Source of the DNA: Kyrpidia tusciae DSM 2912
Lineage (GTDB): Bacteria; Bacillota; Bacilli; Kyrpidiales; Kyrpidiaceae
Direction: 5' to 3'
NCBI RefSeq assembly: GCF_000092905.1
Contig: NC_014098.1
Span: 3,320,767-3,384,766, forward strand
Length of the DNA stretch: 64,000 nt
Both the position numbers and the translations under genes were made by a program. Of this stretch, positions 57,217-64,000 are shown in pieces; the first letter of the stretch is position 1; every line of letters begins with the position of its first letter. The notes under the pieces are model-generated. The model searched no databases, was not told where the DNA came from, and saw nothing but the letters and a program-made list of their open reading frames with translations.

Positions 57217-58071
57217 TCAACCGCCCTGTTTTGCCGACCGCTTGGGCACCCGAATGATGAACTCATAAAATTCCTCACCATCCTCTTCTTTCGCCTCGAC
57301 AGGTACCCCAGACTTCTGAATCATGTCGATGGATTGACGAATCGTGTTCAGAGCGATTCGCACATCTTTTGAAATCCCCGTCCTGCGGCTCCGGGGCTTT
57401 TTCACCCCCGCCTCCAGCAACTGTTTGATTCTCACCTCGGTCTGTTTGACACTCCACTCATTCGAAACGATCTCGCTCAACACCTTCAATTGTGTCTCCC
57501 CGTCGGACAGGGCCAGCAGAGCCCGAGCATGACGTTCGGAAATTGTTCGGTCCATAAGGGCCGCTTGGACCGCCTCAGGAAGTTGCAACAATCGCAACTT
57601 GTTCGCAATCGTGGACTGCCCGCGGCCAAGACGCTGGGCCAAACTTTCTTGGGTCAACCCGTGTAGTTCCATCAACTGCCGATACGCCCACGCTTCTTCC
57701 ACCGGCGAAAGGCTCTCCCGCTGCAAATTCTCAATCAACGCGGCCGTCGCAGCCTGGGAATCGGACATCGCCCTCACAATCGCCGGCACAGTGATCATGC
57801 CAATGCGCTTTGCAGCGCGTAAGCGCCGTTCTCCAGCAATCAGCTCGTACTTCCCGTCCTTCTCACGCACTACTAGCGGCTGAATCATCCCGTGGGTCCG
57901 AATCGTTCGGCTCAGTTCCTCCAGCCCTTGCTCATCGAATGCCACCCGCGGCTGGTACGGACTCGGTACAATGAGTTCGATGGCAATCTCCCGCACCTGC
58001 TCCCCGGCTTCCTTACCGTCGGGCTCCCGTTCGCCTGCGTGGAAAAAACGGATCCACGGGTCTTTTCCCAT
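57217..58071 (-). CDS. noc: Nucleoid occlusion protein Noc
   Basis: Noc is a ParB paralogue that binds its own sites and blocks division over the nucleoid. The 284-residue protein has the ParB-like core (PSPYQPRVAFDEQGL, YELIAGERRLRAAKRIG, ALIENLQRESLSPVEEA) and a helix-turn-helix (LTQESLAQRLGRGQSTIANK). Its N-terminus (MGKDPWIRFFHAG) resembles the amphipathic membrane-targeting helix of Noc. ATG at 58071 follows GGGAGG. The order rsmG-noc-parA-parB supports Noc over a second ParB. Confidence 0.93.
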   Translation of the reverse strand: MGKDPWIRFFHAGEREPDGKEAGEQVREIAIELIVPSPYQPRVAFDEQGLEELSRTIRTHGMIQPLVVREKDGKYELIAGERRLRAAKRIGMITVPAIVRAMSDSQAATAALIENLQRESLSPVEEAWAYRQLMELHGLTQESLAQRLGRGQSTIANKLRLLQLPEAVQAALMDRTISERHARALLALSDGETQLKVLSEIVSNEWSVKQTEVRIKQLLEAGVKKPRSRRTGISKDVRIALNTIRQSIDMIQKSGVPVEAKEEDGEEFYEFIIRVPKRSAKQGG

Positions 58072-58151
58072 GTGACCTCCCACCTTTACCCCGACCTAAC
58101 CTCCTACCCCATTTCATTTCGCCATCGATAGGATCGACTCCTGCAACGCCC

Positions 58152-58889
58152 CTACGTGAGAGGACGCTTTTCCGGAACCCCCGGACGCCGGGGGTACTCT
58201 GTTGGCGTTGCTGAGATTTTGCGTACAATCACCACGCTTCTCCCCCCCATCCCGTAAGGCAGTTCATACCTATGCACCGCCTCCACCTCCCCACCGAGAC
58301 GACGAATTGCACCCCGGGCCCCTTCCAGTTCCTCCTCGACATCCGGACCCTTCCAGGCCATCGCCATGCCGCCCACCCGAACGAAAGGGAGCAGCAGCTC
58401 CGCCAACACCGACATCTGAGCCACCGCCCTGGCCGTCGCCATATCGAAACTTTCCCTCCATCCCGGGCGACGTCCATACTCTTCAGCCCGCCCGTGAACC
58501 ACCCGAACCCTCGTCAAACCTAATTCACCCCTCACCTCTTCTAAAAACCAAACCCGCTTTCGCAACGCATCCAATAATGATACCGAAAAACCCGGACGCG
58601 CCACTGCCAACACTAAACCGGGAAAACCAGCCCCAGACCCGACATCGACGAGGAAACCGGCCTGAGGCACCTCCGGCAAGCCCAGGACCACCAAACTATC
58701 ATAAAAATGCTTCCAGTACACTCCCTCCGCGTCGGTCACCGCGGTCAAATTGACTTCCCGGTTCCGCTCCACCAGCCGCCGCTCATAGACCTCTAACCCG
58801 CGCCACACCTCGGTCTCCAGCATAACTCCCTGCGCTTCCAGCGCATCTTGTATCTGCCGGACGAGTTCCCCCCTGGAACCATCGGCCAT
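58152..58889 (-). CDS. rsmG: 16S rRNA (guanine527-N7)-methyltransferase
   Basis: RsmG methylates G527 of 16S rRNA. The 245-residue product has the cofactor motif LVDVGSGAGFPGLVLAVARP, RKRVWFLEEV, and TARAVAQMSVLAELLLPF. ATG at 58889 follows GGGAGAT. Four bases separate it from the mnmG stop, so mnmE-mnmG-rsmG form one unit. Confidence 0.96.
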   Translation of the reverse strand: MADGSRGELVRQIQDALEAQGVMLETEVWRGLEVYERRLVERNREVNLTAVTDAEGVYWKHFYDSLVVLGLPEVPQAGFLVDVGSGAGFPGLVLAVARPGFSVSLLDALRKRVWFLEEVRGELGLTRVRVVHGRAEEYGRRPGWRESFDMATARAVAQMSVLAELLLPFVRVGGMAMAWKGPDVEEELEGARGAIRRLGGEVEAVHRYELPYGMGGRSVVIVRKISATPTEYPRRPGVPEKRPLT

Positions 58890-58893
58890 CGCT

Positions 58894-60780
58894 TTATCTC
58901 CCTTTCCCAAGGACCCTGTTTTGCCCCTCAAGATACACCAGTAAAATCGCGATGTCCGCCGGGCTCACCCCGGAAATTCGCGAAGCCTGACCGACCGAGC
59001 GAGGCTGGACAAGACTCAATTTTTCCCGCCCTTCGTGGGACAGTCCCCGAACCTTGCCATAATCCAAACCTTCTGGAATGCGCTTTTCCTCCATCTTTCG
59101 CATATGCTCTATAGTCTGTTGCTCTTTCGCCATGTATCCCGCATATTTCACAGCAATCTCCACTTGTTCCACCACCTCCGGGTCCAACGCCTCCCGAGGC
59201 GGAGCCACCGCCTGAACCAAGGAATAGTCCAATTCCGGCCGCCGCAACAACTGATCGAGCGCCACCGACCCGGACACCGGTGCCGATCCTCGTTCTCGCA
59301 ACAAGGACTCCACATCCTCGCCCCGAACCCGGGTGCCGCTCAGCCGATCCAACTCTTCTTCAATCCGCTCCCGTTTTTTCAGCAGTCGCTCGTATTCCCT
59401 CTCGGGAACAAGACCCAATCGGTATCCTTTCTCCATCAGCCGCAAATCCGCATTGTCATGGCGCAACAACAGACGATGTTCCGCCCGGGACGTCAACAAA
59501 CGGTAAGGCTCATTGGTCCCTTTGGTCACCAAATCGTCGATCATCACCCCAATGTAACCCTCCGCCCGGCTCAACACCAAGGGTTCACGACCGAGGACCT
59601 TCAGAGCCGCATTAATTCCGGCTATAATCCCTTGCCCTGCAGCCTCCTCATAACCCGACGTTCCGTTGATCTGACCTGCGGTGAACAGCCCCGGCACCGC
59701 CTTCGTCTCCAACGTCGGCCACAACTGAGTGGGCACCAACGCGTCATATTCGATGGCATACCCCGGCCGCAAGATCTCCGCATTCTCCAACCCCCGGATG
59801 GTGTGCAACATTTCCACCTGAATGTCCTCCGGCAAACTGGTGGACATTCCCTGGACGTACCATTCCGCCGTGAAAAGTCCCTCCGGCTCCAAAAACACTT
59901 GGTGTGCCGGACGATCGCTAAACCGCACCACCTTGTCCTCAATGGAAGGACAGTAGCGAGGCCCCCGACCCTTGATTTCACCGGAATACATGGGTGCACG
60001 ATCCAGGTTGTCCATGATAATCGCATGGGTCCGTTCGTTCGTATAGGTTAGCCAACAGGGCACTTGCGGCCGCCTCGGCAAACGCTCTTCATGAGAAAAA
60101 TGCAGCCACTGGTCGTCTCCGGGTTGTACCATCAATTTGGTAAAATCTATGGAACGCCTGTTCACCCGAGGCGGCGTCCCCGTTTTGAACCGCACCAACT
60201 GGAACCCCAAGTCTGTCAGATTGTCGCTCAACGCCAGAGCGGGCATCTGACCCGCAGGTCCACTGCTGTAACTGACGTCCCCGATAATCACCCGGCCCCG
60301 AAGATACGTTCCGGTCGTCAGCACCACTGCCTGGGCCAAGTACTCCGCTCCGGTATTCGTCCGGACCCCCACCGCGCGACCGCCCCGCACCAAGATCTCT
60401 TCAACCAAACCTTGGCGCAAAGTCAGACCAGGCGTATATTCCAAGACCTCTTTCATCCGTCGTCCATACAGCACCTTATCCGCTTGAGCTCGGAGCGCAC
60501 GAACCGCGGGCCCCTTTCCAGTATTCAGCATCCGCATCTGAATATGGGATCGGTCCGCGTTGCGCGCCATCTCTCCCCCCAGCGCATCGATCTCCCGCAC
60601 CACAATCCCTTTGGCCGGCCCGCCCACCGAAGGATTGCACGGCATATATGCCACCGCATCCACGTTAATCGTCAGCAGCAACGTCCGGCACCCGAGCCTC
60701 GCGGCCGCCAACGCCGCCTCAGATCCGGCGTGCCCGGCACCCACCACCACGACATCGTACTCCCCGGCCCGATACCGCAC
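58894..60780 (-). CDS. mnmG: tRNA uridine-34 carboxymethylaminomethyl enzyme MnmG
   Basis: MnmG (GidA) works with MnmE to modify the wobble uridine of several tRNAs. The 628-residue flavoprotein has the FAD motif [20 protein letters not shown] near residue 11, [31 protein letters not shown] and the C-terminal helical domain that contacts MnmE. GTG at 60780 follows GGGAGGAAC. It is nine bases downstream of mnmE. Confidence 0.97.
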   Translation of the reverse strand: MRYRAGEYDVVVVGAGHAGSEAALAAARLGCRTLLLTINVDAVAYMPCNPSVGGPAKGIVVREIDALGGEMARNADRSHIQMRMLNTGKGPAVRALRAQADKVLYGRRMKEVLEYTPGLTLRQGLVEEILVRGGRAVGVRTNTGAEYLAQAVVLTTGTYLRGRVIIGDVSYSSGPAGQMPALALSDNLTDLGFQLVRFKTGTPPRVNRRSIDFTKLMVQPGDDQWLHFSHEERLPRRPQVPCWLTYTNERTHAIIMDNLDRAPMYSGEIKGRGPRYCPSIEDKVVRFSDRPAHQVFLEPEGLFTAEWYVQGMSTSLPEDIQVEMLHTIRGLENAEILRPGYAIEYDALVPTQLWPTLETKAVPGLFTAGQINGTSGYEEAAGQGIIAGINAALKVLGREPLVLSRAEGYIGVMIDDLVTKGTNEPYRLLTSRAEHRLLLRHDNADLRLMEKGYRLGLVPEREYERLLKKRERIEEELDRLSGTRVRGEDVESLLRERGSAPVSGSVALDQLLRRPELDYSLVQAVAPPREALDPEVVEQVEIAVKYAGYMAKEQQTIEHMRKMEEKRIPEGLDYGKVRGLSHEGREKLSLVQPRSVGQASRISGVSPADIAILLVYLEGQNRVLGKGR

Positions 60781-60789
60781 GTTCCTCCC

Positions 60790-62175
60790 TCACTTTCCCA
60801 GACAAAATTGCGAAAAAATCCGATTCAACAGCTCTTCCCCCGCTCGCTCTCCGAGGATATCTCCCAGATGCTCCCATGCCGCCCGCAAATCCACGGCTGC
60901 CACGTCGACGGTCCAGCCTTCGGAAACGGCCCGCTCCGCCGCATCCAGATCTTCCCGGGCCTCCTCGAGAAGAGCCATATGCCGTACATTCGTGACCATG
61001 CACGAAGAAGCCGAAACACCCTCGCCTTTCAGCACCACCTGAGCCATTCGATCGGCAAGCTCTTGTACTCCGTCCCCGGTTCGGGCAGAGACTCGCACCA
61101 TCCTGTGCTGAGGCAGCTTCTCAAGACGTCCATCGCCTGCCAGCCGTCCTGGAAGATCGATTTTGTTGACAACCACTAAAAATGGACGGTCCTTGATTCT
61201 GTCCAACAATTCCAGATCCTCTTTTTCCAGCGGAGAACTGCCGTCCAGCACACACAAGACAAGGTCTGCCTCCGCCACCCATTTTAGGCTCCTCTCCACC
61301 CCGATGCGCTCCACCTCGTCCTCGGTAGTACGAATCCCCGCGGTATCCAATATCTGAAACGCCACACCGCGAACGTGAATCCACTCATCGACCACATCCC
61401 GGGTGGTGCCGGGAATGGCCGTCACAATCGCCCTTTCCCTGCCAGCCAGTGCATTCAACAGCGACGATTTTCCAACGTTCGGGCGGCCGACAATCGCGGT
61501 GCGCACCCCCTCGCGCACCAACCTTCCGACCCGGGATGACGCAAGCAATTCATCGATCTGTTCCCGAACTTGATCCACGGCCTCCCGAATTTGTTCGATG
61601 GTCACATCCTCCACATCGTGTTCGGGATAGTCGATGGTCACTTCAATTTGGGCCATTACGTCTAATAAAATCTCCCTCATCTGTTTCACCCGGGTGGACA
61701 GTCCGCCCTTCAACTGTTCTAACGCCAGCCGGCGGGCGGCGTCCGTTTTCGAGCGAATTAAGTCGATCACCGCTTCCGCTTGGCTGAGATCCAACCGGCC
61801 GTTGAGAAATGCCCGCTTCGTGAATTCTCCAGGTTCTGCCGGTCGGGCCCCTGCCCGAACGACAGCGTTGAGCACTCTACCCACCACGGCCGAACCGCCG
61901 TGCGTGTGGATTTCAACGACATCTTCTCCGGTATAACTTCTGGGTGCCTGCATCCGCACCGCAAGCACCTCATCCAGGACCTCCGCGGTATCCGGATCCA
62001 CCACTGCACCGTAGACCATTCGGTGGCTCGGTGCATCTTGTAATGACTGGCGACCCCGAAAAATCCGCTCCACCACCCGGGCGCATCCAGGACCACTGAC
62101 GCGAATCACGGCGATGCCCGCCTCGCCAGGCGCCGTACCAACCGCTGCAATCACATCTTCCGCAACCGTTGCCAT
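60790..62175 (-). CDS. mnmE: tRNA modification GTPase MnmE
   Basis: The 461-residue protein has the N-terminal tetrahydrofolate-binding domain (VIRVSGPGC), a helical domain with an inserted G domain ([14 protein letters not shown] near residue 225, [15 protein letters not shown]), and ends in CLGK, the conserved C-terminal cysteine motif. ATG at 62175 follows GGAGGTGAT. It is downstream of yidC with no jag gene between. Confidence 0.97.
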   Translation of the reverse strand: MATVAEDVIAAVGTAPGEAGIAVIRVSGPGCARVVERIFRGRQSLQDAPSHRMVYGAVVDPDTAEVLDEVLAVRMQAPRSYTGEDVVEIHTHGGSAVVGRVLNAVVRAGARPAEPGEFTKRAFLNGRLDLSQAEAVIDLIRSKTDAARRLALEQLKGGLSTRVKQMREILLDVMAQIEVTIDYPEHDVEDVTIEQIREAVDQVREQIDELLASSRVGRLVREGVRTAIVGRPNVGKSSLLNALAGRERAIVTAIPGTTRDVVDEWIHVRGVAFQILDTAGIRTTEDEVERIGVERSLKWVAEADLVLCVLDGSSPLEKEDLELLDRIKDRPFLVVVNKIDLPGRLAGDGRLEKLPQHRMVRVSARTGDGVQELADRMAQVVLKGEGVSASSCMVTNVRHMALLEEAREDLDAAERAVSEGWTVDVAAVDLRAAWEHLGDILGERAGEELLNRIFSQFCLGK

Positions 62176-62266
62176 GCCGATCACCTCCGCAAACAAAACG
62201 AGGCGACCGTCTTCGGACAGTCCGCCCCGCCAAGCCACCGCACCCTTCTCTCATTCACGAAGACCT

Positions 62267-63007
62267 TCAACGCACCTGTTTCTCCACGCTTGTTCGGGTA
62301 TGCTTGGTAAAAAAGTAATACTGAATAATGGTCAGCAAGTTCGTATACACCCAGTACAAAGACAAGGCCGACGGCAATGAGACGGCGATGAAAAGGATCA
62401 TCAGGGGCATCATCACGAGGATCATCTGCTGCTGCTTGTCGTTCGTCGTCAGCATCATCTTTGACTGAATATACGTTGTGACCGCCGCGAGGACGGGGAG
62501 GATGAAATAGTGGTCGGGTTGCCCAAGCGGCCATATCCCGAGAAATTCGTGCGCCTGAAGCATGGCGTTCGAACGGATCGCTTGGTACAATGCCCATAGA
62601 ATCGGCAATTGAATCAAAGTCGGGAGACACCCCGACAATGGGTTCACCCCGGTTTGCTGAAACAATTTCACCATTTCTTCGTTTAGCTTTTCCTTGTTAT
62701 CTCCATACTTCTGCCTGAGCTTCTGGAATTGCGGCTGCATCTCCTGCATAACTTTGGAATATTTCATCTGCCGCAGCCACAGGGGCAGTGTAATCAACCG
62801 GATCAAGATTGTCACCACGAGAATCGCGATACCATAATCGTGTGTCCACCGGGCGAACAGATCAATGCCGTCCGAAAACCAACCGACAAAGGCCCCCCAC
62901 CACGTCGAACGATCCACCGGGGCCACCGTTGTCGGAGCGACGGAACAACCGGTCACGACCAAAAGCACCATCGCCGCCCCAAACAGCAACTTCAGCCGCT
63001 TACCCAA
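62267..63007 (-). CDS. yidC: Membrane protein insertase YidC (SpoIIIJ type)
   Basis: YidC inserts proteins into the membrane with or without SecYEG. The 246-residue product is a lipoprotein precursor (lipobox VTGC, C21) with five membrane helices and the hydrophilic-groove arginine in ILIRLITLPLWLRQMKYS; EMQPQFQKLRQKYG is the coiled cytoplasmic loop. The start is TTG at 63007, seven bases after AAAGGAGG. Order rpmH-rnpA-yidD-yidC identifies it as the origin-linked copy. Confidence 0.95.
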   Translation of the reverse strand: MGKRLKLLFGAAMVLLVVTGCSVAPTTVAPVDRSTWWGAFVGWFSDGIDLFARWTHDYGIAILVVTILIRLITLPLWLRQMKYSKVMQEMQPQFQKLRQKYGDNKEKLNEEMVKLFQQTGVNPLSGCLPTLIQLPILWALYQAIRSNAMLQAHEFLGIWPLGQPDHYFILPVLAAVTTYIQSKMMLTTNDKQQQMILVMMPLMILFIAVSLPSALSLYWVYTNLLTIIQYYFFTKHTRTSVEKQVR

Positions 63008-63036
63008 CCAACATCCTCCTTTTATGCCTCACCGTT

Positions 63037-63261
63037 TTATTTCGGCGGCACCGGGTCGTATCCACCGGGATGCCACGGACCACACTTCAGCAACCGCTTC
63101 GCTGCGAGAAACGATCCTTTTCCCAGTCCGTGAATCGTAATCGCCTGGACTGCATACTCGGAACAAGTGGGATAAAACCGGCAGCTCGGAGGCGTCAGGG
63201 GCGAGACAAATCGCTGATAACCCCGTAAGGGCAAGATGGCCAACCGGCGCAAACCCCTCAC
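63037..63261 (-). CDS. yidD: Membrane protein insertion efficiency factor YidD
   Basis: The 74-residue product has the YidD pattern [20 protein letters not shown] followed by CSEYAVQAI, ending HPGGYDPVP. Cysteines in [12 protein letters not shown] are conserved. GTG at 63261 overlaps the rnpA stop by four bases (GTGA); TTG three codons on is an alternative. It assists YidC-dependent insertion. Confidence 0.93.
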   Translation of the reverse strand: MRGLRRLAILPLRGYQRFVSPLTPPSCRFYPTCSEYAVQAITIHGLGKGSFLAAKRLLKCGPWHPGGYDPVPPK

Positions 63262-63662
63262 CCCTTTTTCGAAGAACGACTTTTCCCTTTGCGCGGTGCT
63301 GGACTCCTTCGATTCCCCCGGTGCCCGCCGCGGCGTGCCGCCTTCTCCACCAAGTCGGACACCCCTCGGTAAAGCTGTTCGAAGGAAGCGCCGTCGCACC
63401 CGGGTCTGGCGATGACCACCAAATCCCACCCTGTGGGCAATCGTTCCCCTTGACCCCACACGGCTTCCCTCAGCCGTCGCTTCACCTTGTTTCTCACCAC
63501 GGCTCCGCCAACCTTTTTGCTCACCGAGAACCCCGCTCGCCACGGTCCACCGTCACCTCGGTTCCACGCGTATACCACAATCTCTCGATTGGCAACCGAT
63601 ACCCCTCTTTGAAAGACGCGTCGAAACTCCTCTCGGCTCCGCAGCCGGTTTTCTGCACGCAT
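63258..63662 (-). CDS. rnpA: Ribonuclease P protein component
   Basis: The 134-residue basic protein assists the catalytic RNA in trimming tRNA 5' ends. It has the start [15 protein letters not shown], the RNR signature [14 protein letters not shown] and a C-terminal Arg/Lys/Ser-rich tail about 20 residues longer than in Bacillus. ATG at 63662 follows AGGGATC. A terminator stands between rpmH and this gene. Confidence 0.96.
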   Translation of the reverse strand: MRAENRLRSREEFRRVFQRGVSVANREIVVYAWNRGDGGPWRAGFSVSKKVGGAVVRNKVKRRLREAVWGQGERLPTGWDLVVIARPGCDGASFEQLYRGVSDLVEKAARRGGHRGNRRSPAPRKGKSRSSKKG

Positions 63663-63742
63663 ACTGATCCCTATCTTTCATCCTCTAGTATAGCGATCCC
63701 CGCGCCTCCGTAAACCGCCCTTGCGGAGTGACATCCTATGAT

Positions 63743-63767
63743 GAAAAAGGCCACTTCTTCGTGGCCT
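63743..63767 (-). terminator. Terminator after rpmH
   Basis: GGCCAC-GAAGAA-GTGGCC followed by TTTTT on the minus strand, touching the rpmH stop codon. It should lower read-through into rnpA. Confidence 0.85.
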
Positions 63768-63901
63768 CAAGCAGACAGCACCTTTCTCCCTTTCTTCCGG
63801 CGTGCGCGAAGAATTTTCCGCCCGCTGCCCGTACTCATCCGCTTCCGAAAGCCGTGCACCTTTTTCCGGTGCCGCCGATTCGGCTGGTATGTCGGTTTCA
63901 C
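63767..63901 (-). CDS. rpmH: 50S ribosomal protein L34
   Basis: The 44-residue, very basic product is the classical L34 ([20 protein letters not shown], ending KKGRKVLSA). It starts at GTG 63901, with GGAGGTG seven to eight bases upstream. rpmH next to rnpA marks the origin side of the chromosome; dnaA is expected just beyond the window, reading away from rpmH. Confidence 0.97.
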   Translation of the reverse strand: MKPTYQPNRRHRKKVHGFRKRMSTGSGRKILRARRKKGRKVLSA

Positions 63902-63943
63902 CCTTACACCTCCATCTACAGGCACATCTGTCCATTCTCCGCC

Positions 63944-63972
63944 ATTTTACCGTCGCCCCCAACCCCTGTCAA
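63944..63972 (-). promoter_or_regulatory. Sigma-A promoter of rpmH
   Basis: On the minus strand a perfect TTGACA (63967-63972), 17-base spacer and TAAAAT (63944-63949), about 43 bases before the start codon. Confidence 0.9.
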
Positions 63973-64000
63973 CCAAAAGACGCCGCGCTTCTTTCGACAA

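Noticed and set aside
57101..57220. Longer N-terminus for ParA
   Set aside because: The extra residues are not in the family, and the TTG start gives the standard K16 numbering.
59035..61179. Long plus-strand frames opposite mnmG and mnmE
   Set aside because: Antisense shadows; the minus strand has intact conserved enzymes.

Overview
The window looks like the left flank of the replication origin of a high-GC, spore-forming member of the Bacilli. Gene content and order (rpmH-rnpA-yidD-yidC-mnmE-mnmG-rsmG-noc-parA-parB, rpsF-ssb-rpsR, rplI-dnaB, purA, walJ-htrC-rlmH, pbpG/speE-speB-argS, rpoE-pyrG-spo0F-fbaA-tal, glpX-rho-rpmE) follow the Bacillus subtilis map. The high GC, frequent GTG and TTG starts and strong Shine-Dalgarno sites suggest a thermophilic Alicyclobacillaceae-type organism such as Kyrpidia; that name is inference, not proof. 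Nearly all core genes are on the minus strand, which is the leading strand if the origin lies just beyond base 64000.

Layout, left to right. 1-11400: a partial lipoprotein gene, L31, a SHOCT membrane protein, glycerate kinase, Rho, class II fructose bisphosphatase, an M1 peptidase, the acetylase branch of lysine/peptidoglycan diaminopimelate synthesis (dapH-dapL), a seven-helix membrane protein, transaldolase, fructose bisphosphate aldolase and Spo0F. 11400-21700: pyrG, rpoE, then a beta-oxidation block (meaB, two acyl-CoA dehydrogenases, hbd, thiolase, membrane ETF:quinone oxidoreductase) with FadR-like and TetR-like palindromes. 21700-29050: a spore SASP-like gene, argS, speB, speE, the bifunctional penicillin-binding protein PbpG, and an aminotransferase. 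29200-35300: unknown helical proteins, an SGNH hydrolase and an ABC importer of the FbpABC type. 35300-40400: rlmH, a CxxC zinc protein, htrC and walJ, the last two separated by an IS607-type element with a broken tnpB. 40400-45300: a small unknown gene, four tRNAs, purA and a divergent FtsA-like ATPase with a long repeat-bearing tail. 45300-64000: dnaB, rplI, a MazG-like gene, rpsR-ssb-rpsF, ychF, sporulation and membrane genes, the parABS system with two parS sites, noc, rsmG, mnmG, mnmE, yidC, yidD, rnpA and rpmH.

Several regulatory sites can be read directly: a sigma-H promoter with two Spo0A boxes before spo0F, paired PurR boxes before purA, a promoter followed by a terminator hairpin in front of pyrG, a hairpin that pairs with the rpsF ribosome-binding site, and canonical promoters before rpmE, rpmH, purA, rpsF and the tRNA operon. 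Most of the region is ordinary core chromosome. The parts that differ most from the usual map are the FtsA-like fusion protein, the missing jag and gdpP, the IS607 insertion, the fatty-acid operators, and a few unrecognised small genes.
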